64,000 nucleotides of DNA from Desulfomicrobium sp. UBA5193 (GCA_002412965.1 DHWB01000011.1:310001-374000), one strand, 5' to 3'; numbered from the stretch's first letter, positions 26,090-36,300 are shown. Notes: generated by a model from the sequence alone, not told the origin. Numbers and translations: made by a program.

Positions 26090-26407
26090 CTATTTGCGTG
26101 CGCTTTTGTTGATGGTTTCCACCAGTTCGACCGCGACCTGGGTTGCGACGTCCTGCTGAGCCTGTTCTTCGAGAAGTTGCGATTTGGGCCAACGGCATCT
26201 ATGATAAGAGATTGTGGCTTTCTGCGACAACTGCTCTATCTTGGCGAGCATGATGCCCATGGCGTCCTGGGTTATGGTAACATGTCCGCATTCCGAACAC
26301 TTGGGAGCGGGAACATCTTCAAAGCAAAACAGGTGATTCCGGCACTCCATTTGATAGGAGATGGTTTCTTCGGCGACAGTGTCGCATCCGCATTTTTGGC
26401 AGATCAT
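26090..26407 (-). CDS. YgiT-type zinc finger protein
   Basis: 105 residues. N-terminal zinc ribbon with two CxxC pairs: MICQKCGCDTV and PKCSECGHV, as in the N-terminal domain of MqsA (YgiT). After this comes a helical segment (QDAMGIMLAKIEQLSQ) but no HTH domain. In toxin-antitoxin loci such short zinc-finger proteins pair with a small DUF4258 or MqsR-like toxin; none is adjacent here, so it is an orphan or part of a decayed locus. ATG 26407 is chosen because the CxxC begins at once; no strong Shine-Dalgarno is seen. The sequence after the finger (YHRCRWPKSQLLEEQAQQD) matches nothing I recognise. Confidence 0.7.
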   Translation of the reverse strand: MICQKCGCDTVAEETISYQMECRNHLFCFEDVPAPKCSECGHVTITQDAMGIMLAKIEQLSQKATISYHRCRWPKSQLLEEQAQQDVATQVAVELVETINKSARK

Positions 26408-26611
26408 GGCAACCTCGTATGGTCTAATTTGAATCCAGAATAATCTATCTTTATAAGTGTGTTTTTATGTTTTGGCAAATGTAAATATAGTATACTGAAA
26501 TTATTGTGTTTGCCTGCTTTGTCGCCTCAAGGTGGGGCGCGGCGGGATCGGTCCGTACCGTGGTCGAATTGTGCGAGTTGGCATTTATCTTGTATCAATA
26601 CCGGAGGTATC

Positions 26612-27493
26612 ATGAGCAACATAGGTTGGATCGGAATTGGGGTCATGGGGCGGTCCATGTGTGGACATTTGCTGGCGGCAGGGCACTCGGTTCGGGTTCA
26701 TACCCGTACCAAGGCTTCGGCCGAAAGCATCATCGCCGCTGGCGCAAAGTGGTGCGAGCGCCCCGGTGACGTGGCCAAGGATTCGGAATTCGTTTTTACC
26801 ATTGTCGGTTACCCCGCCGATGTGCGCGCCGTTTATCTGGGCGACGGCGGACTCATCGGTCAGGCCGCTCCGGAAACGGTGCTCGTGGATATGACTACCT
26901 CCGAACCTGTGCTGGCTGGAGAGATTTATCATGCGGCCCAGGGGCGCGGGATTCACGCCCTGGACGCTCCAGTCTCCGGCGGCGATCTCGGTGCGCGCAA
27001 CGCGGCCCTGGCCATCATGGTCGGCGGTGATCAGGCTCCCTTTGAGCGGACTCTGCCCCTGTTCGAGAAGATGGGGAAGAATATCCGCCTCATGGGTGGC
27101 GCCGGAGCAGGGCAGCACACCAAGATGAGCAATCAGATCCTTATCGCGGGGACCATGATAGGGGTGGTGGAATCCCTTCTGTACGCAGTGCGTTCCGGCC
27201 TGGACATGGATGCCGTCATTGATGTGATAGGTAGCGGTGCGGCAGGTTCCTGGTCCATCAACAATCTCGGCAGGCGCATCGCCAAAGGCGATTATGACCC
27301 CGGTTTTTACATAAAGCATTTCGTGAAGGACATGGGCATTGCCCTGTCCGAGGCTAAGAAAATGGGCATCGCCTTGCCAGGGTTGGCCTTGGTCGAGCAG
27401 CTCTATGTCGGGGCAATGGGCCAGGGCTTGGAAAACATGGGCACGCAGGCCCTCTATCTCGCTTTGAAAAATATGAGTGCGGCAAGCGAATAA
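26612..27493 (+). CDS. NAD(P)-dependent beta-hydroxyacid dehydrogenase
   Basis: 293 residues, usual for the 3-hydroxyisobutyrate dehydrogenase family (GarR/GlxR/MmsB, glyoxylate/succinic semialdehyde reductases). Seen: Rossmann motif IGWIGIGVMGRSM at the N-terminus, substrate loop DAPVSGGDLGARN, catalytic K171 in GQHTKMSNQIL, and a long C-terminal helical domain. It oxidises or reduces a 3-hydroxyacid or 2-hydroxyacid semialdehyde with NAD(P); the true substrate is not evident. ATG 26612 has GGAGG 5 bases upstream. It ends in front of a long hairpin and precedes the lactate sensor genes, but no metabolic link is clear. Confidence 0.9.
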   Translation: MSNIGWIGIGVMGRSMCGHLLAAGHSVRVHTRTKASAESIIAAGAKWCERPGDVAKDSEFVFTIVGYPADVRAVYLGDGGLIGQAAPETVLVDMTTSEPVLAGEIYHAAQGRGIHALDAPVSGGDLGARNAALAIMVGGDQAPFERTLPLFEKMGKNIRLMGGAGAGQHTKMSNQILIAGTMIGVVESLLYAVRSGLDMDAVIDVIGSGAAGSWSINNLGRRIAKGDYDPGFYIKHFVKDMGIALSEAKKMGIALPGLALVEQLYVGAMGQGLENMGTQALYLALKNMSAASE

Positions 27494-27505
27494 GGAATGG
27501 CGATA

Positions 27506-27543
27506 ATTTGTCGATGGCCGTTGTTTTGCGGCCATCGACAAAT
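27506..27543 (+). terminator. Perfect 15-bp hairpin after the dehydrogenase gene
   Basis: ATTTGTCGATGGCCG at 27506-27520 pairs completely with CGGCCATCGACAAAT at 27529-27543; loop of 8 bases. It starts 12 bases after the stop and ends 37 bases before the kinase GTG. Poor U-tract, so termination may be partial. Confidence 0.6.
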
Positions 27544-27580
27544 CATTTCTGTACTTTTCAAGAGGCTGCTCGGAGATCGC

Positions 27581-30500
27581 GTGCGGAGCATATTCGTTTT
27601 TTTTCTTCTGCTGTATTTCATTCAACCGGCTTTCGGACAGGATGAAAAAAAAATAAACGTACTCTACATTAATTCGTATCATAACGGATATGAATGGTCC
27701 GACTCTATTTTCAATGGAGTGCGTGAAACGTTTCGAAGCAGTGGTAAGAATATTTATCTCCAGATAGAATATATGGATTCAAAAAGATATTCTGGGGAAA
27801 AAATTAATGAAATACTGTTCAATTACTACAAGTTCAAATTCCGGACAACGCGTTTTGATCTGATCCTCACCTCGGATAACAACGCTTTTGAATTTATTTC
27901 GGCGCACGGGGATGAGCTTTTTCCCGACGTGCCCATCGTTTTTTGCGGAATAAACGATGTGGAAGCCGGGAACGTGCCCATGCGTCAGCGCATGACCGGC
28001 ATCCTGGAAGAATTCGACGTGCCGCAGAACATCGAAATGGCTCTGCGCTTTCATCCCGGCAAGAAGCGGCTGGTGGTCATCGGTGACCAGAGTTTGACCG
28101 GAGTGGCCATCGCCAATCAGGTCCGGGCCCAAATTCCGCTTCTGCCCCAGGACATCAAGGTCGAGTTTATGGATGACTTCACTCTCGATGAACTCATCTC
28201 GAAGGTGCGCATTGCGTCCGGAAACAGCATTTTTTTCTTCATCCCGTTTTACAAGGACGTGGGTGAAGCGGTTTATTCGGCTCAGGATCTGCTTAATATT
28301 GTCTGGGAGCAAACAGGGGTTCCGCTTTACGGTGCCTGGGAGTTTCTGCTCGGGCACGGGCTGGTGGGCGGCAAGATGATCAGCGGGCACGCCCATGGTC
28401 GCGCAGCGGCTGAAATGGGGTTGCGCGTTCTGGATGGCGAGTCTCCGGCCAACATCAGTATCAGCATCAGTCCGGATGAACCGCCCAAGTTCGACTACCG
28501 GGTGCTCATGCGCCTCGGGATCGATCGAAAGCTCCTGCCCGAGGGCAGCGTCCTGATCAACGAGCCGTCGCCGTTCTACTCCATCAACCGGCACCAGTTC
28601 TGGACCATCATCATCAGCCTGGTCATTTTGTCCCTGGTCCTGGTCCTCCTGGTGATCAACATCTGGGAGCGCAAGCAGATCGAGATCCGGATCAAGAATC
28701 AGCTTTCCTTCCTGCGAACCCTGATGGATACGCTGCCCATTCCCATCTATTTCACGGACAGAGCCGGGGCCATCGCCGGTATCAACCGGGCGTTCGAGCT
28801 CTGGTTTGGCGTGAGCTGGGACAAGGGCTTTGCGTCCCAGGAGCTGGCCCTTGTCGAAACGCGCTTTGCCCCAATGCTCGACACGCGCATGGATTCCTAC
28901 GAGGCTCAGGTCCGCCATGGCGATGGCTCGTTGCGCTTGGCTGTCCTGCACAAGGCGACCTATGCCGATGCTCAGGGCGAGAATGCCGGCATCGTGGGCG
29001 TCATTTACGATATCTCCGACCGCAAGAAGGCGGAAGACGATCTGCGCGCGGCGGAGGAGAAATACCGCAGCATCTTCGAGAATTCGGCCCTGGGAATATT
29101 CCGGACCGCTCCCGATGGCTCATGGATCGTGGCTAATCCCGCCCTGGCGCGGATGCTCGGATATTCAAGCCCTGAAGAACTGATCGAAAACAATCCGAAC
29201 ATTTCCTCCCTTTATTTTCAGCAAAGCGACCGGGAGCGGGTCGTCGATCTGTACCAGCAAAACAGGGGCAGCATTGAATTCGAGGTGCTGTTCCGTACCC
29301 GCGACGGGGCGGTCATTACCGCCAATCTCAATGCGCGGGCCGTGCGCGGATGCAACGACGACTTTTGCCACTTCGAAGGTTTCGTGGAGGACATCACGGA
29401 CCGCAAGGCCGCGGAGCTCGCGCTGGCCGCCTCCGAAGCCATGCTGCAGCTGGTGCTTGATACGATCCCGCAGCTTGTGCACTGGAAGGACCGCCGCATG
29501 CGGATCATGGGCGCCAACCGGAATTTTCTGGCGCATGTCGGGCAAACCGAGCTGCCGGCCATTCTCGGCAAGACGTATGACGAGATCGTCACCCATGCGC
29601 ATGAAGTTGAGCAGATTGCCCAGCTCGACAGGGAAGTCATCGAGACCAACGAGCCCCATTTCCGGTTACGCCTTGAAACCCGTAACGTCGCTGGCGAAAC
29701 CATGTGGCTTCTTGTCAACAAGGTGCCGCTGCACGGACCGCACGGCGAGGTTGTGGGCATTCTGAGCACCGCCGAAGACATCACCCAGACCATGAATCTG
29801 GAAAAGCAGCTGCTGCAGTCTCAGAAAATGGAGGCCATCGGGACGCTTGCCGGTGGAATTGCACATGATTTCAATAATATTTTGACCTCGATCATGAACT
29901 CCACCGAGCTCGCCATGGAAGACATTCCCGAGGATAGTCTGGTCTGGAAGGATCTTGAACGCTGCCTCAAGGCCGCCGTGCGCGGCAGCGGCCTCATCAA
30001 GCAGATCCTGACCTTCAGCCGACCGACCCAGGAAGGGTTTGTGCCCACGGATCTGCGCGAGGTCGTCAGCGAGGCGGTGGCCTTGTTCCGTGCCTCCATG
30101 CCCCGCAACATCTCCGTTCTCTCCACCATCGAGGATGACCTCCCGCTGTGTCTGGCCGATCCGACACAGGTGCATCAGATCGTCATGAACCTGGCGACCA
30201 ACGCATTTCAGGCTCTTGGAGAGCGTGGAGGAAGCATTACCATCCGCCTCGGGCACTTGGCGCTGGATCGTGACGATCCGCTCCTCGGCAATCTTGCGCC
30301 CGGAGTGTACAGTCGGCTGTGCATCGATGATGACGGGCCGGGCATCAACGAGGCCATCCAGGACAAGATTTACGACCCCTTCTTCACCACCAAGGAGAAG
30401 GGGGAGGGGACGGGGCTTGGGCTGGCCGTGGTGCATGGCATCGTGCGCAACCATGACGGAGAGATCAGGCTGACCAGCTCTCCAGGATTCACCAGGTTCG

Positions 30501-30940
30501 ACATCCTGCTCCCTACAATCACGGATCTGTGTCTGTTGCCCGGCGAATGCGCCCGCACGGCGCCCATGGGCAGCGAGCATCTGGCGTTTATCGAGGACGA
30601 CGAGGATCAGCTGCTGCTCATCCCGCGAGTGCTCTCCCAACTGGGGTATGTCGTGCATACGTTTTACAATGCGGCCGAGGCCATTCACGCCATCTGCGAG
30701 GAGGGGCTGCCCCTTGATCTGGTCCTCACGGATTACGATATGCCGGGTCTCAACGGTTTTGACGTGGCGGGCGCGCTGCAGGATTGCCGGCCCGGCTTGC
30801 CGGTGATCATGGTCTCCGGAAGAAAACGGGCGGCGGAGTTTTCGGTGCGGGCGGGAAACATCAAGCTTTTTTTGAGCAAACCGTACAACAAGGACATGAT
30901 CGGACGAGCCATCCGCGATGTCCTGGATAAGGATGCATGA
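27581..30940 (+). CDS. LurS-like hybrid sensor kinase with periplasmic binding domain
   Basis: 1119 residues. Domains: signal sequence (RSIFVFFLLLYFIQPAFG), periplasmic ABC-type substrate-binding domain (about 25-335, INVLYINSYHNGYEWSD, PIVFCGINDVE), TM about 339-362, three PAS domains (about 375, 495 and 620), HisKA with GGIAHDFNNILTSI (His near 762), HATPase_c (DDGPGINEAI, GTGLGLAVVHG) and a C-terminal receiver (VLTDYDMPGLNG). GTG 27581 follows CGGAG by 5 bases. It overlaps the sigma54 regulator in ATGA. Position before the lactate genes suggests it senses lactate or a related acid, as LurS does in Desulfovibrio; this is inference. Confidence 0.9.
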   Translation: MRSIFVFFLLLYFIQPAFGQDEKKINVLYINSYHNGYEWSDSIFNGVRETFRSSGKNIYLQIEYMDSKRYSGEKINEILFNYYKFKFRTTRFDLILTSDNNAFEFISAHGDELFPDVPIVFCGINDVEAGNVPMRQRMTGILEEFDVPQNIEMALRFHPGKKRLVVIGDQSLTGVAIANQVRAQIPLLPQDIKVEFMDDFTLDELISKVRIASGNSIFFFIPFYKDVGEAVYSAQDLLNIVWEQTGVPLYGAWEFLLGHGLVGGKMISGHAHGRAAAEMGLRVLDGESPANISISISPDEPPKFDYRVLMRLGIDRKLLPEGSVLINEPSPFYSINRHQFWTIIISLVILSLVLVLLVINIWERKQIEIRIKNQLSFLRTLMDTLPIPIYFTDRAGAIAGINRAFELWFGVSWDKGFASQELALVETRFAPMLDTRMDSYEAQVRHGDGSLRLAVLHKATYADAQGENAGIVGVIYDISDRKKAEDDLRAAEEKYRSIFENSALGIFRTAPDGSWIVANPALARMLGYSSPEELIENNPNISSLYFQQSDRERVVDLYQQNRGSIEFEVLFRTRDGAVITANLNARAVRGCNDDFCHFEGFVEDITDRKAAELALAASEAMLQLVLDTIPQLVHWKDRRMRIMGANRNFLAHVGQTELPAILGKTYDEIVTHAHEVEQIAQLDREVIETNEPHFRLRLETRNVAGETMWLLVNKVPLHGPHGEVVGILSTAEDITQTMNLEKQLLQSQKMEAIGTLAGGIAHDFNNILTSIMNSTELAMEDIPEDSLVWKDLERCLKAAVRGSGLIKQILTFSRPTQEGFVPTDLREVVSEAVALFRASMPRNISVLSTIEDDLPLCLADPTQVHQIVMNLATNAFQALGERGGSITIRLGHLALDRDDPLLGNLAPGVYSRLCIDDDGPGINEAIQDKIYDPFFTTKEKGEGTGLGLAVVHGIVRNHDGEIRLTSSPGFTRFDILLPTITDLCLLPGECARTAPMGSEHLAFIEDDEDQLLLIPRVLSQLGYVVHTFYNAAEAIHAICEEGLPLDLVLTDYDMPGLNGFDVAGALQDCRPGLPVIMVSGRKRAAEFSVRAGNIKLFLSKPYNKDMIGRAIRDVLDKDA

Positions 30941-32337
30941 TGTCCAGGATTTTGATTATCGATGATGACCGCCAAGTCTGCGAGACCCTGGAGAGCCTGA
31001 TCTTCCGTTTGGGGCATGAATGTTTTGCGGCCCATAACTTGAAGGACGGACTGGCGCATCTGAACCGGACGGACATCGACCTCGTCTTTCTGGACGTACG
31101 GCTCCCCGACGGCAACGGCCTGGAGGCGTTGGGTCAGATACGCAACCAGGCCTCTCCGCCGGACGTCATCGTGCTGACCGGTCAGGGTGATCCCGAAGGG
31201 GCGGAATTGGCCATCCAGGGCGGTGTCTGGGACTATCTGGTCAAACCTTCGCCCATCAAGCAGATCAAGGAAACCTTGAGCCGCGCCTTGGCCTACCGCC
31301 AGGAAAAAAAGGCCATGGGCCAGACCATGTCCCTTGATCTGACGGACGTGGTGGGCAAGAGCAGCGTCATGCGGCAGTGCTACGAGCGCGTCGCCCAGGC
31401 CAGCGGTTCGGACTCCACGGTGCTGGTCACCGGAGAGACCGGGACGGGCAAAGAGCTCCTGGCCCGCACCGTCCACCGTAACAGCGGACGCTCATCACGC
31501 GCTTTTGTCGTCGTGGACTGCGCTTCGCTGACCGAGTCGCTGCTTGAGAGCATCCTGTTCGGACACACCAAGGGCGCTTTTACCGGAGCCGCGCGTGACA
31601 GAGTCGGGTTGGTCAAGCTCGCGGACCAGGGGACTCTTTTTCTGGACGAAATCGGGGAACTTCCGCTCTCGGCCCAGAAAACATTTCTGCGTGTCCTGCA
31701 GGAGCGCCGATTCCGGCCGGTGGGGTCGAGTCAAGAGCTGGAGAGTGATTTTCGGCTCATCTCCGCGACCAACCGCGATCTTGCGGCCATGGTCCAGGAG
31801 GGGGCGTTTCGACAGGATCTGTATTACCGTATCAACACGATCCATATCGTGCTCCCTCCCTTGCGCGAACGGGAGGAGGACATCATCATCCTTGCCCGCC
31901 ATCACATCGACAAGCTGTGCAGGCAGAGGAACATTCCGCTCAAGGAGATGGATCCGGAATTCATGGAGATGCTCAAGCATTATGATTGGCCGGGGAATGT
32001 GCGCGAGCTGTTCAATACCATCGAGCAGGCTTTTGTGCACTCGGGGGCGGAGAAAACGGTTTACGCCCAGCATCTGCCCCAGGCGGTGCGCATTCGGGTA
32101 GCCAAATCGATGTTGGGCAGGGGAAAGGGAGAAGACGGGTCGGGCCTTGAGATTGAAGCGGTAGAAGAGGAGGAGGCCCTCCCGACACTGAAGGACTTTA
32201 AAATGTCAATTGAAAGGGAATATCTGCTGAAACTCGTGGGAGCGTATGGCAAGGATATTCAAAAAATGCTCAACGTTTCAGGTCTTTCCCGGTCTCACTT
32301 GTATGCCATGCTCAAAAAACACGACATTGAGGCGTAA
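30937..32337 (+). CDS. LurR-like sigma54-dependent response regulator
   Basis: 466 residues. Receiver domain with ILIIDDDRQV and phospho-acceptor D53 (VFLDVRLPDGNG); AAA+ domain with Walker A GETGTGKE, sigma54 contact loop GAFTGA (HTKGAFTGAA), Walker B LFLDEIGEL and YDWPGNVREL; C-terminal Fis-type HTH, SGLSRSHLYAMLKKH. The start is ATGATG; the first overlaps the kinase stop. Known: in Desulfovibrio a homologous pair activates the lactate operon through sigma54. Here the operon leader has three matching dyads and a -24/-12 promoter, which fits direct control. It ends 5 bases from a convergent 64-codon gene. Confidence 0.93.
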   Translation: MMSRILIIDDDRQVCETLESLIFRLGHECFAAHNLKDGLAHLNRTDIDLVFLDVRLPDGNGLEALGQIRNQASPPDVIVLTGQGDPEGAELAIQGGVWDYLVKPSPIKQIKETLSRALAYRQEKKAMGQTMSLDLTDVVGKSSVMRQCYERVAQASGSDSTVLVTGETGTGKELLARTVHRNSGRSSRAFVVVDCASLTESLLESILFGHTKGAFTGAARDRVGLVKLADQGTLFLDEIGELPLSAQKTFLRVLQERRFRPVGSSQELESDFRLISATNRDLAAMVQEGAFRQDLYYRINTIHIVLPPLREREEDIIILARHHIDKLCRQRNIPLKEMDPEFMEMLKHYDWPGNVRELFNTIEQAFVHSGAEKTVYAQHLPQAVRIRVAKSMLGRGKGEDGSGLEIEAVEEEEALPTLKDFKMSIEREYLLKLVGAYGKDIQKMLNVSGLSRSHLYAMLKKHDIEA

Positions 32338-32342
32338 GGGAA

Positions 32343-32537
32343 CTATTCTTCGTCCAACTCTTTACCGAGCCAGTATTCCTTCCAAGAATCAACAATATAT
32401 TCGGTCTTGACCAGCACGCTGTCACCATCATTGATGCGCTGTTTTTGCATCGAAGTGAGTAATTGTGACAACTGCATTGTTTCGTTTTGCGACAGTCCTC
32501 GAATCACGCCGTTTTTTGTAATGCTTTTTCCTTTCAT
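32343..32537 (-). CDS. Small protein of unknown function, 64 residues
   Basis: Starts MKGKSITKNGVIRGLSQNET and ends KEYWLGKELDEE; no signal peptide, membrane segment, cysteine or known motif. ATG 32537 has GGAGG with 6-base spacing, and a good sigma70-like promoter (TTGTCA, 18 bases, TATATA) lies 21 bases upstream of that. Basic N-terminus and acidic C-terminus. The frame stays open upstream to 32654, but without a start signal. It lies antisense-oriented between the lactate regulator and its target operon, convergent with the regulator gene. I recognise no family. Confidence 0.65.
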   Translation of the reverse strand: MKGKSITKNGVIRGLSQNETMQLSQLLTSMQKQRINDGDSVLVKTEYIVDSWKEYWLGKELDEE

Positions 32538-32557
32538 GATAAACCTCCGATAACCTC

Positions 32558-32587
32558 TATATAATGCACTTTTCACTTTTGTGACAA
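32558..32587 (-). promoter_or_regulatory. Sigma70-type promoter of the 64-codon gene
   Basis: Minus strand TTGTCA (complement of 32582-32587), 18-base spacer, TATATA (complement of 32558-32563). Confidence 0.5.
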
Positions 32588-32891
32588 GCGGTTCGTTAAA
32601 ATTATTTAGCAAAATTGCTGCCAAAAGACTGTCCCCGGTTCGCGGCCAAGACATACTTCTCTGAAATGTGATGTTATTGCCGAGGGTTGTGACTATGAAG
32701 TCGTGTCTTGGGGATCATGTCCTGAAGCCTTTCCCGCCGAGGAATCAACCCCTGGCGAAGAGGGGGGATCTGATCGTGGACATCACCTGCAACGAGTCGC
32801 GCTGTGGGGGATTTGTCACAAGCGGGTTCAAGCTGTAGAAAAATGGTTGTTTAGTCAACCAAATTTTGTTAGGATCAAAGGAACACGTTGC

Positions 32892-32907
32892 GTCTGAAAA
32901 ATCGGAC
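32892..32907. promoter_or_regulatory. Dyad site 1, probable LurR-type enhancer
   Basis: GTCTGAAAAATCGGAC. One of three 16-bp sites GTCT-N8-CGGAC before por. The right half continues as GGACA-GAAA-TGTCC, a second small dyad. About 360 bp upstream of the -24 element. Confidence 0.6.
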
Positions 32908-33029
32908 AGAAATGTCCCGGCGCACAGCGCGAGGTCGTGTCCGATTACGCTCTGAATCCAGGGTTTCAGGTTTGGGAACGGATCAGTGGTGGAAGATGCG
33001 CGATGATTGGATGGCGCGGGCTGGATTTC

Positions 33030-33045
33030 GTCTGAAAAAACGGAC
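33030..33045. promoter_or_regulatory. Dyad site 2, probable LurR-type enhancer
   Basis: GTCTGAAAAAACGGAC, nearly the same as site 1, followed by GGACA-AG-TGTCC overlapping its right half. About 220 bp upstream of the -24 element. Confidence 0.65.
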
Positions 33046-33163
33046 AAGTGTCCAGAGCGATGGTTTTGGACCATTAACCAGCTATTTACGCGCGTTAACC
33101 GGATTGAAGTTGTATGTTTGCATTCCTCAATTAACGTGATACTTCTGCGAATAAACACTTGTT

Positions 33164-33179
33164 GTCTTTTTTTTCGGAC
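33164..33179. promoter_or_regulatory. Dyad site 3, probable LurR-type enhancer
   Basis: GTCTTTTTTTTCGGAC, same outer bases and length as sites 1 and 2. About 85 bp upstream of the -24 element, the usual distance for a sigma54 activator. Confidence 0.6.
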
Positions 33180-33263
33180 AAATCGAAAGGGAGGTTATGA
33201 GAAATATGTTTGCAATCTCATAATGTTTTTTTATTTCGTATTGTTAGGGGAGTTTTTTTTGGC

Positions 33264-33279
33264 TGGCATAAAATTTGTT
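33264..33279 (+). promoter_or_regulatory. Candidate sigma54 promoter of the lactate operon
   Basis: TGGCAT-AAAAT-TTGTT. Correct GG-to-TTG spacing for -24/-12; two departures from TGGCAC-N5-TTGCW. It lies 76 bases before the por ATG, downstream of three activator-type dyads. Confidence 0.6.
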
Positions 33280-33354
33280 TAAAGCGGGTCACAGCGAGAT
33301 TCAAGCTTGGCGCAATCGCTTCAAAACACCAACCTGGCTTTTAGGAGAAGATAC

Positions 33355-36300
33355 ATGGCTAAAAACATGAAAACCATGGATGGAAATACCGCCGTTACGC
33401 ACATTGCCTATGCGATGAGTGACACGGCGGCGATTTATCCGATCACCCCTTCCTCGACCATGGGTGAAATTGCGGATGAATGGGCTGCTCAGGGACGATT
33501 GAATATTTTCGACCAGAAGGTCCTGGTCCGTCAGATGCAGTCCGAAGCGGGCGCGGCGGGTGCTGTGCATGGTAGCTTGGCAGGCGGCGCGCTGACCTCC
33601 ACTTTCACCTGTTCGCAGGGTCTTTTGCTCATGATCCCGAACATGTACAAGATCGCTGGCGAGCTTCTGCCCAGCGTCTTCCATGTCAGCGCCCGTGCCG
33701 TTGCCGCTCACGCGCTGTCCATTTTCGGCGACCACCAGGACGTCATGGCCTGCCGCCAGACTGGTTTCGCCATGCTGGCTTCCAGTTCCGTGCAGGAGTG
33801 CATGGATCTGGCTCTCGTCGCGCACTTGGCTTCCCTTGAATCCAGCATCCCCTTCATCCATTTCTTCGACGGTTTCCGCAGCTCACACGAACTGCAGAAA
33901 ATTGAGGTCATCGACTACGAAGACATCAAGAAGGTCGTCAATCACGAGGCCATCGCCGAATTTCGCGACCGCGCCATGAGCCCGGCCAATCCGTCCATCC
34001 GCGGCACCGCGCAGAATCCGGACATTTACTACCAGGGCCGTGAAGCCTCCAACGCCTTCTACGATCAACTGCCGTCCATCGTCGTGGACCAGATGAAGAA
34101 GGTCGCCTCCATCACCGGCCGCTCCTACAAGCCTTTCGACTACGTTGGTCATCCTCAGGCCGATCGGGTCATCGTGGCCATGGGTTCCTCCTGCGAGACC
34201 ATTGAAGAAGTGGTGCGCCATCTGCTGGCCAAGGGTGAAAAAGTCGGCCTGGTCAAGGTCCGCCTCTATCGTCCGTTCATGCCCGAGTACTTCCTGCAGG
34301 TCCTGCCGGCCACGGCTTCGGTCATCACCGTGCTCGACCGCACCAAGGAGCCCGGCGCCAACGGCGATCCGCTCTACAAGGATATCTGTACCGCCTACAT
34401 GGAACGCGGCGAAATGCCCGAGATCGTCGCCGGCCGCTACGGCCTGGGTTCCAAGGAATTCACCCCGGCCATGGTCAAGGCAGTCTTCGACAACATGATG
34501 GTCGCCGCACCCAAGAATCACTTCAATGTCGGCATCGACGACGACGTCACCCATACTTCCCTTGACGTTCCCGCCTTCGCGGACACCACTCCGGCCGGCA
34601 CCATCCAGTGCAAGTTCTGGGGTCTGGGCTCCGACGGAACCGTTGGCGCCAACAAGGAAGCCATCAAGATCATCGGCGACAACACGGATCTCTACGCTCA
34701 GGGTTACTTTGCCTACGACTCCAAGAAGTCCGGCGGCATCACGGTTTCCCATCTGCGTTTCGGCAAATCGCCCATCCAGTCCACCTATCTGGTCAACGCG
34801 GCCGACTACATCGCCTGCCACAAGGCCAGCTACGTCCACACCTATGACGTACTGGACGGAATCAAGGACGGCGGCACCTTCGTGCTCAACTCCACCTGGT
34901 CCAAGGACGACATGGAGAAGGAACTGCCCGCATCCATGCGCCGGACCATCGCCAAGAAGGGTCTCAAGTTCTACACCATCGACGCGGTGAAGATTGCCGC
35001 GGAAGCTGGCCTTGGCAATCGCATCAACATGGTCATGCAGACGGCATTCTTCAAGCTTGCCGATGTCATGCCTTTTGAAGAAGCCGTGGACATGCTCAAG
35101 AAATCCATCAAGAAGGCTTACGGCAAGAAGGGCGACAAGATCGTCAACATGAACATCGCCGCTGTTGACCAGGCCATCGAGAACCTGATCGAAGTCAAGT
35201 ACCCGGCCACTTGGGCCGAAGCCGCTTGCAATTGCGCTCCTGAAAAGGACGTTCCGGATTTCGTGAAGAACGTCATGCGCCCCATCCTGGCCCAGAAGGG
35301 CGACAGCCTGCCTGTCTCCGCCTTCGAGCCGGACGGACTGTTCCCGGTCGCCACTTCCCAGTACGAAAAGCGCGGCGTGGCCATCAACGTGCCGGAGTGG
35401 ATCGCTGGCAATTGCATCCAGTGCAACCAGTGCTCCTTTATCTGTCCTCACGCGGCCATCATCCCGGTTCTCATGACTGAAGAGGAAATGGCCGATGCTC
35501 CCGCGACCTTCGACACTCTCGACGCCATCGGGAAAGAATTCAAGGGCATGAAGTTCCGCATTCAGGTCAACACCCTGGACTGCATGGGTTGCGGCAACTG
35601 CGCCGACATCTGCCCGGCCAAGACCACGGCGCTGGTCATGAAGCCCCTGGAGAGCCAGACCGAGCGCGAAGTGCCCAACTATGACTTCTCCGTCACCGTT
35701 CCTTTCAAGGATAATCTGGTCCGCCGCGACACGGTCAAGGGCAGCCAGTTCCAGAAGCCGCTGATGGAATTCTCCGGCGCCTGCTCCGGTTGCGGCGAAA
35801 CCCCGTACGTCAAGGTCCTGACCCAGCTCTTCGGCGAGCGCATGGTCATCGCCAACGCCACGGGCTGCTCCTCCATCTGGGGCGCCTCCGCTCCGACCAC
35901 TCCGTATACGGTCAACGCCGACGGTCATGGTCCTGCCTGGGGCAACTCCCTGTTCGAAGATGCGGCCGAGTTCGGCTACGGCATCCAGATGGCGTACGCG
36001 CAGCGTCAGGCCAAGCTGGCCGACCTGGTCGTCAAGGCTCTGGAAGGCGAACTGCCCGAAGACCTGGCCGATGCCTTCAAGGGCTGGCTTGCAAACCGCG
36101 GCAATGCGGAAAAATGCAAGGAATATGGCGACACCATTCGTGACATACTGGCCTTCACCAACCGCAATGAACTGCTTGATGCGATCTACGAGCGCGAAGA
36201 GCTGTTCACCAAGAACTCCTTCTGGATCTTCGGCGGTGACGGGTGGGCCTATGATATCGGCTATGGCGGGCTGGACCATGTTCTGGCCTCTGGCGAAGAC

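Larger units (their letters stand above)
32538..33354. other. Leader region of the lactate operon
   Basis: About 800 bases without a credible plus-strand gene. Holds the promoter of the 64-codon gene (minus), three 16-bp dyads and the candidate sigma54 promoter of por, each listed separately. Confidence 0.6.

Noticed and set aside
25698..26198. 166-codon minus-strand frame upstream of the regulator operon
   Set aside because: It runs through the terminator at 26041 and the real YgiT-type gene, and its product is of low-complexity Ser/Arg/Thr content.
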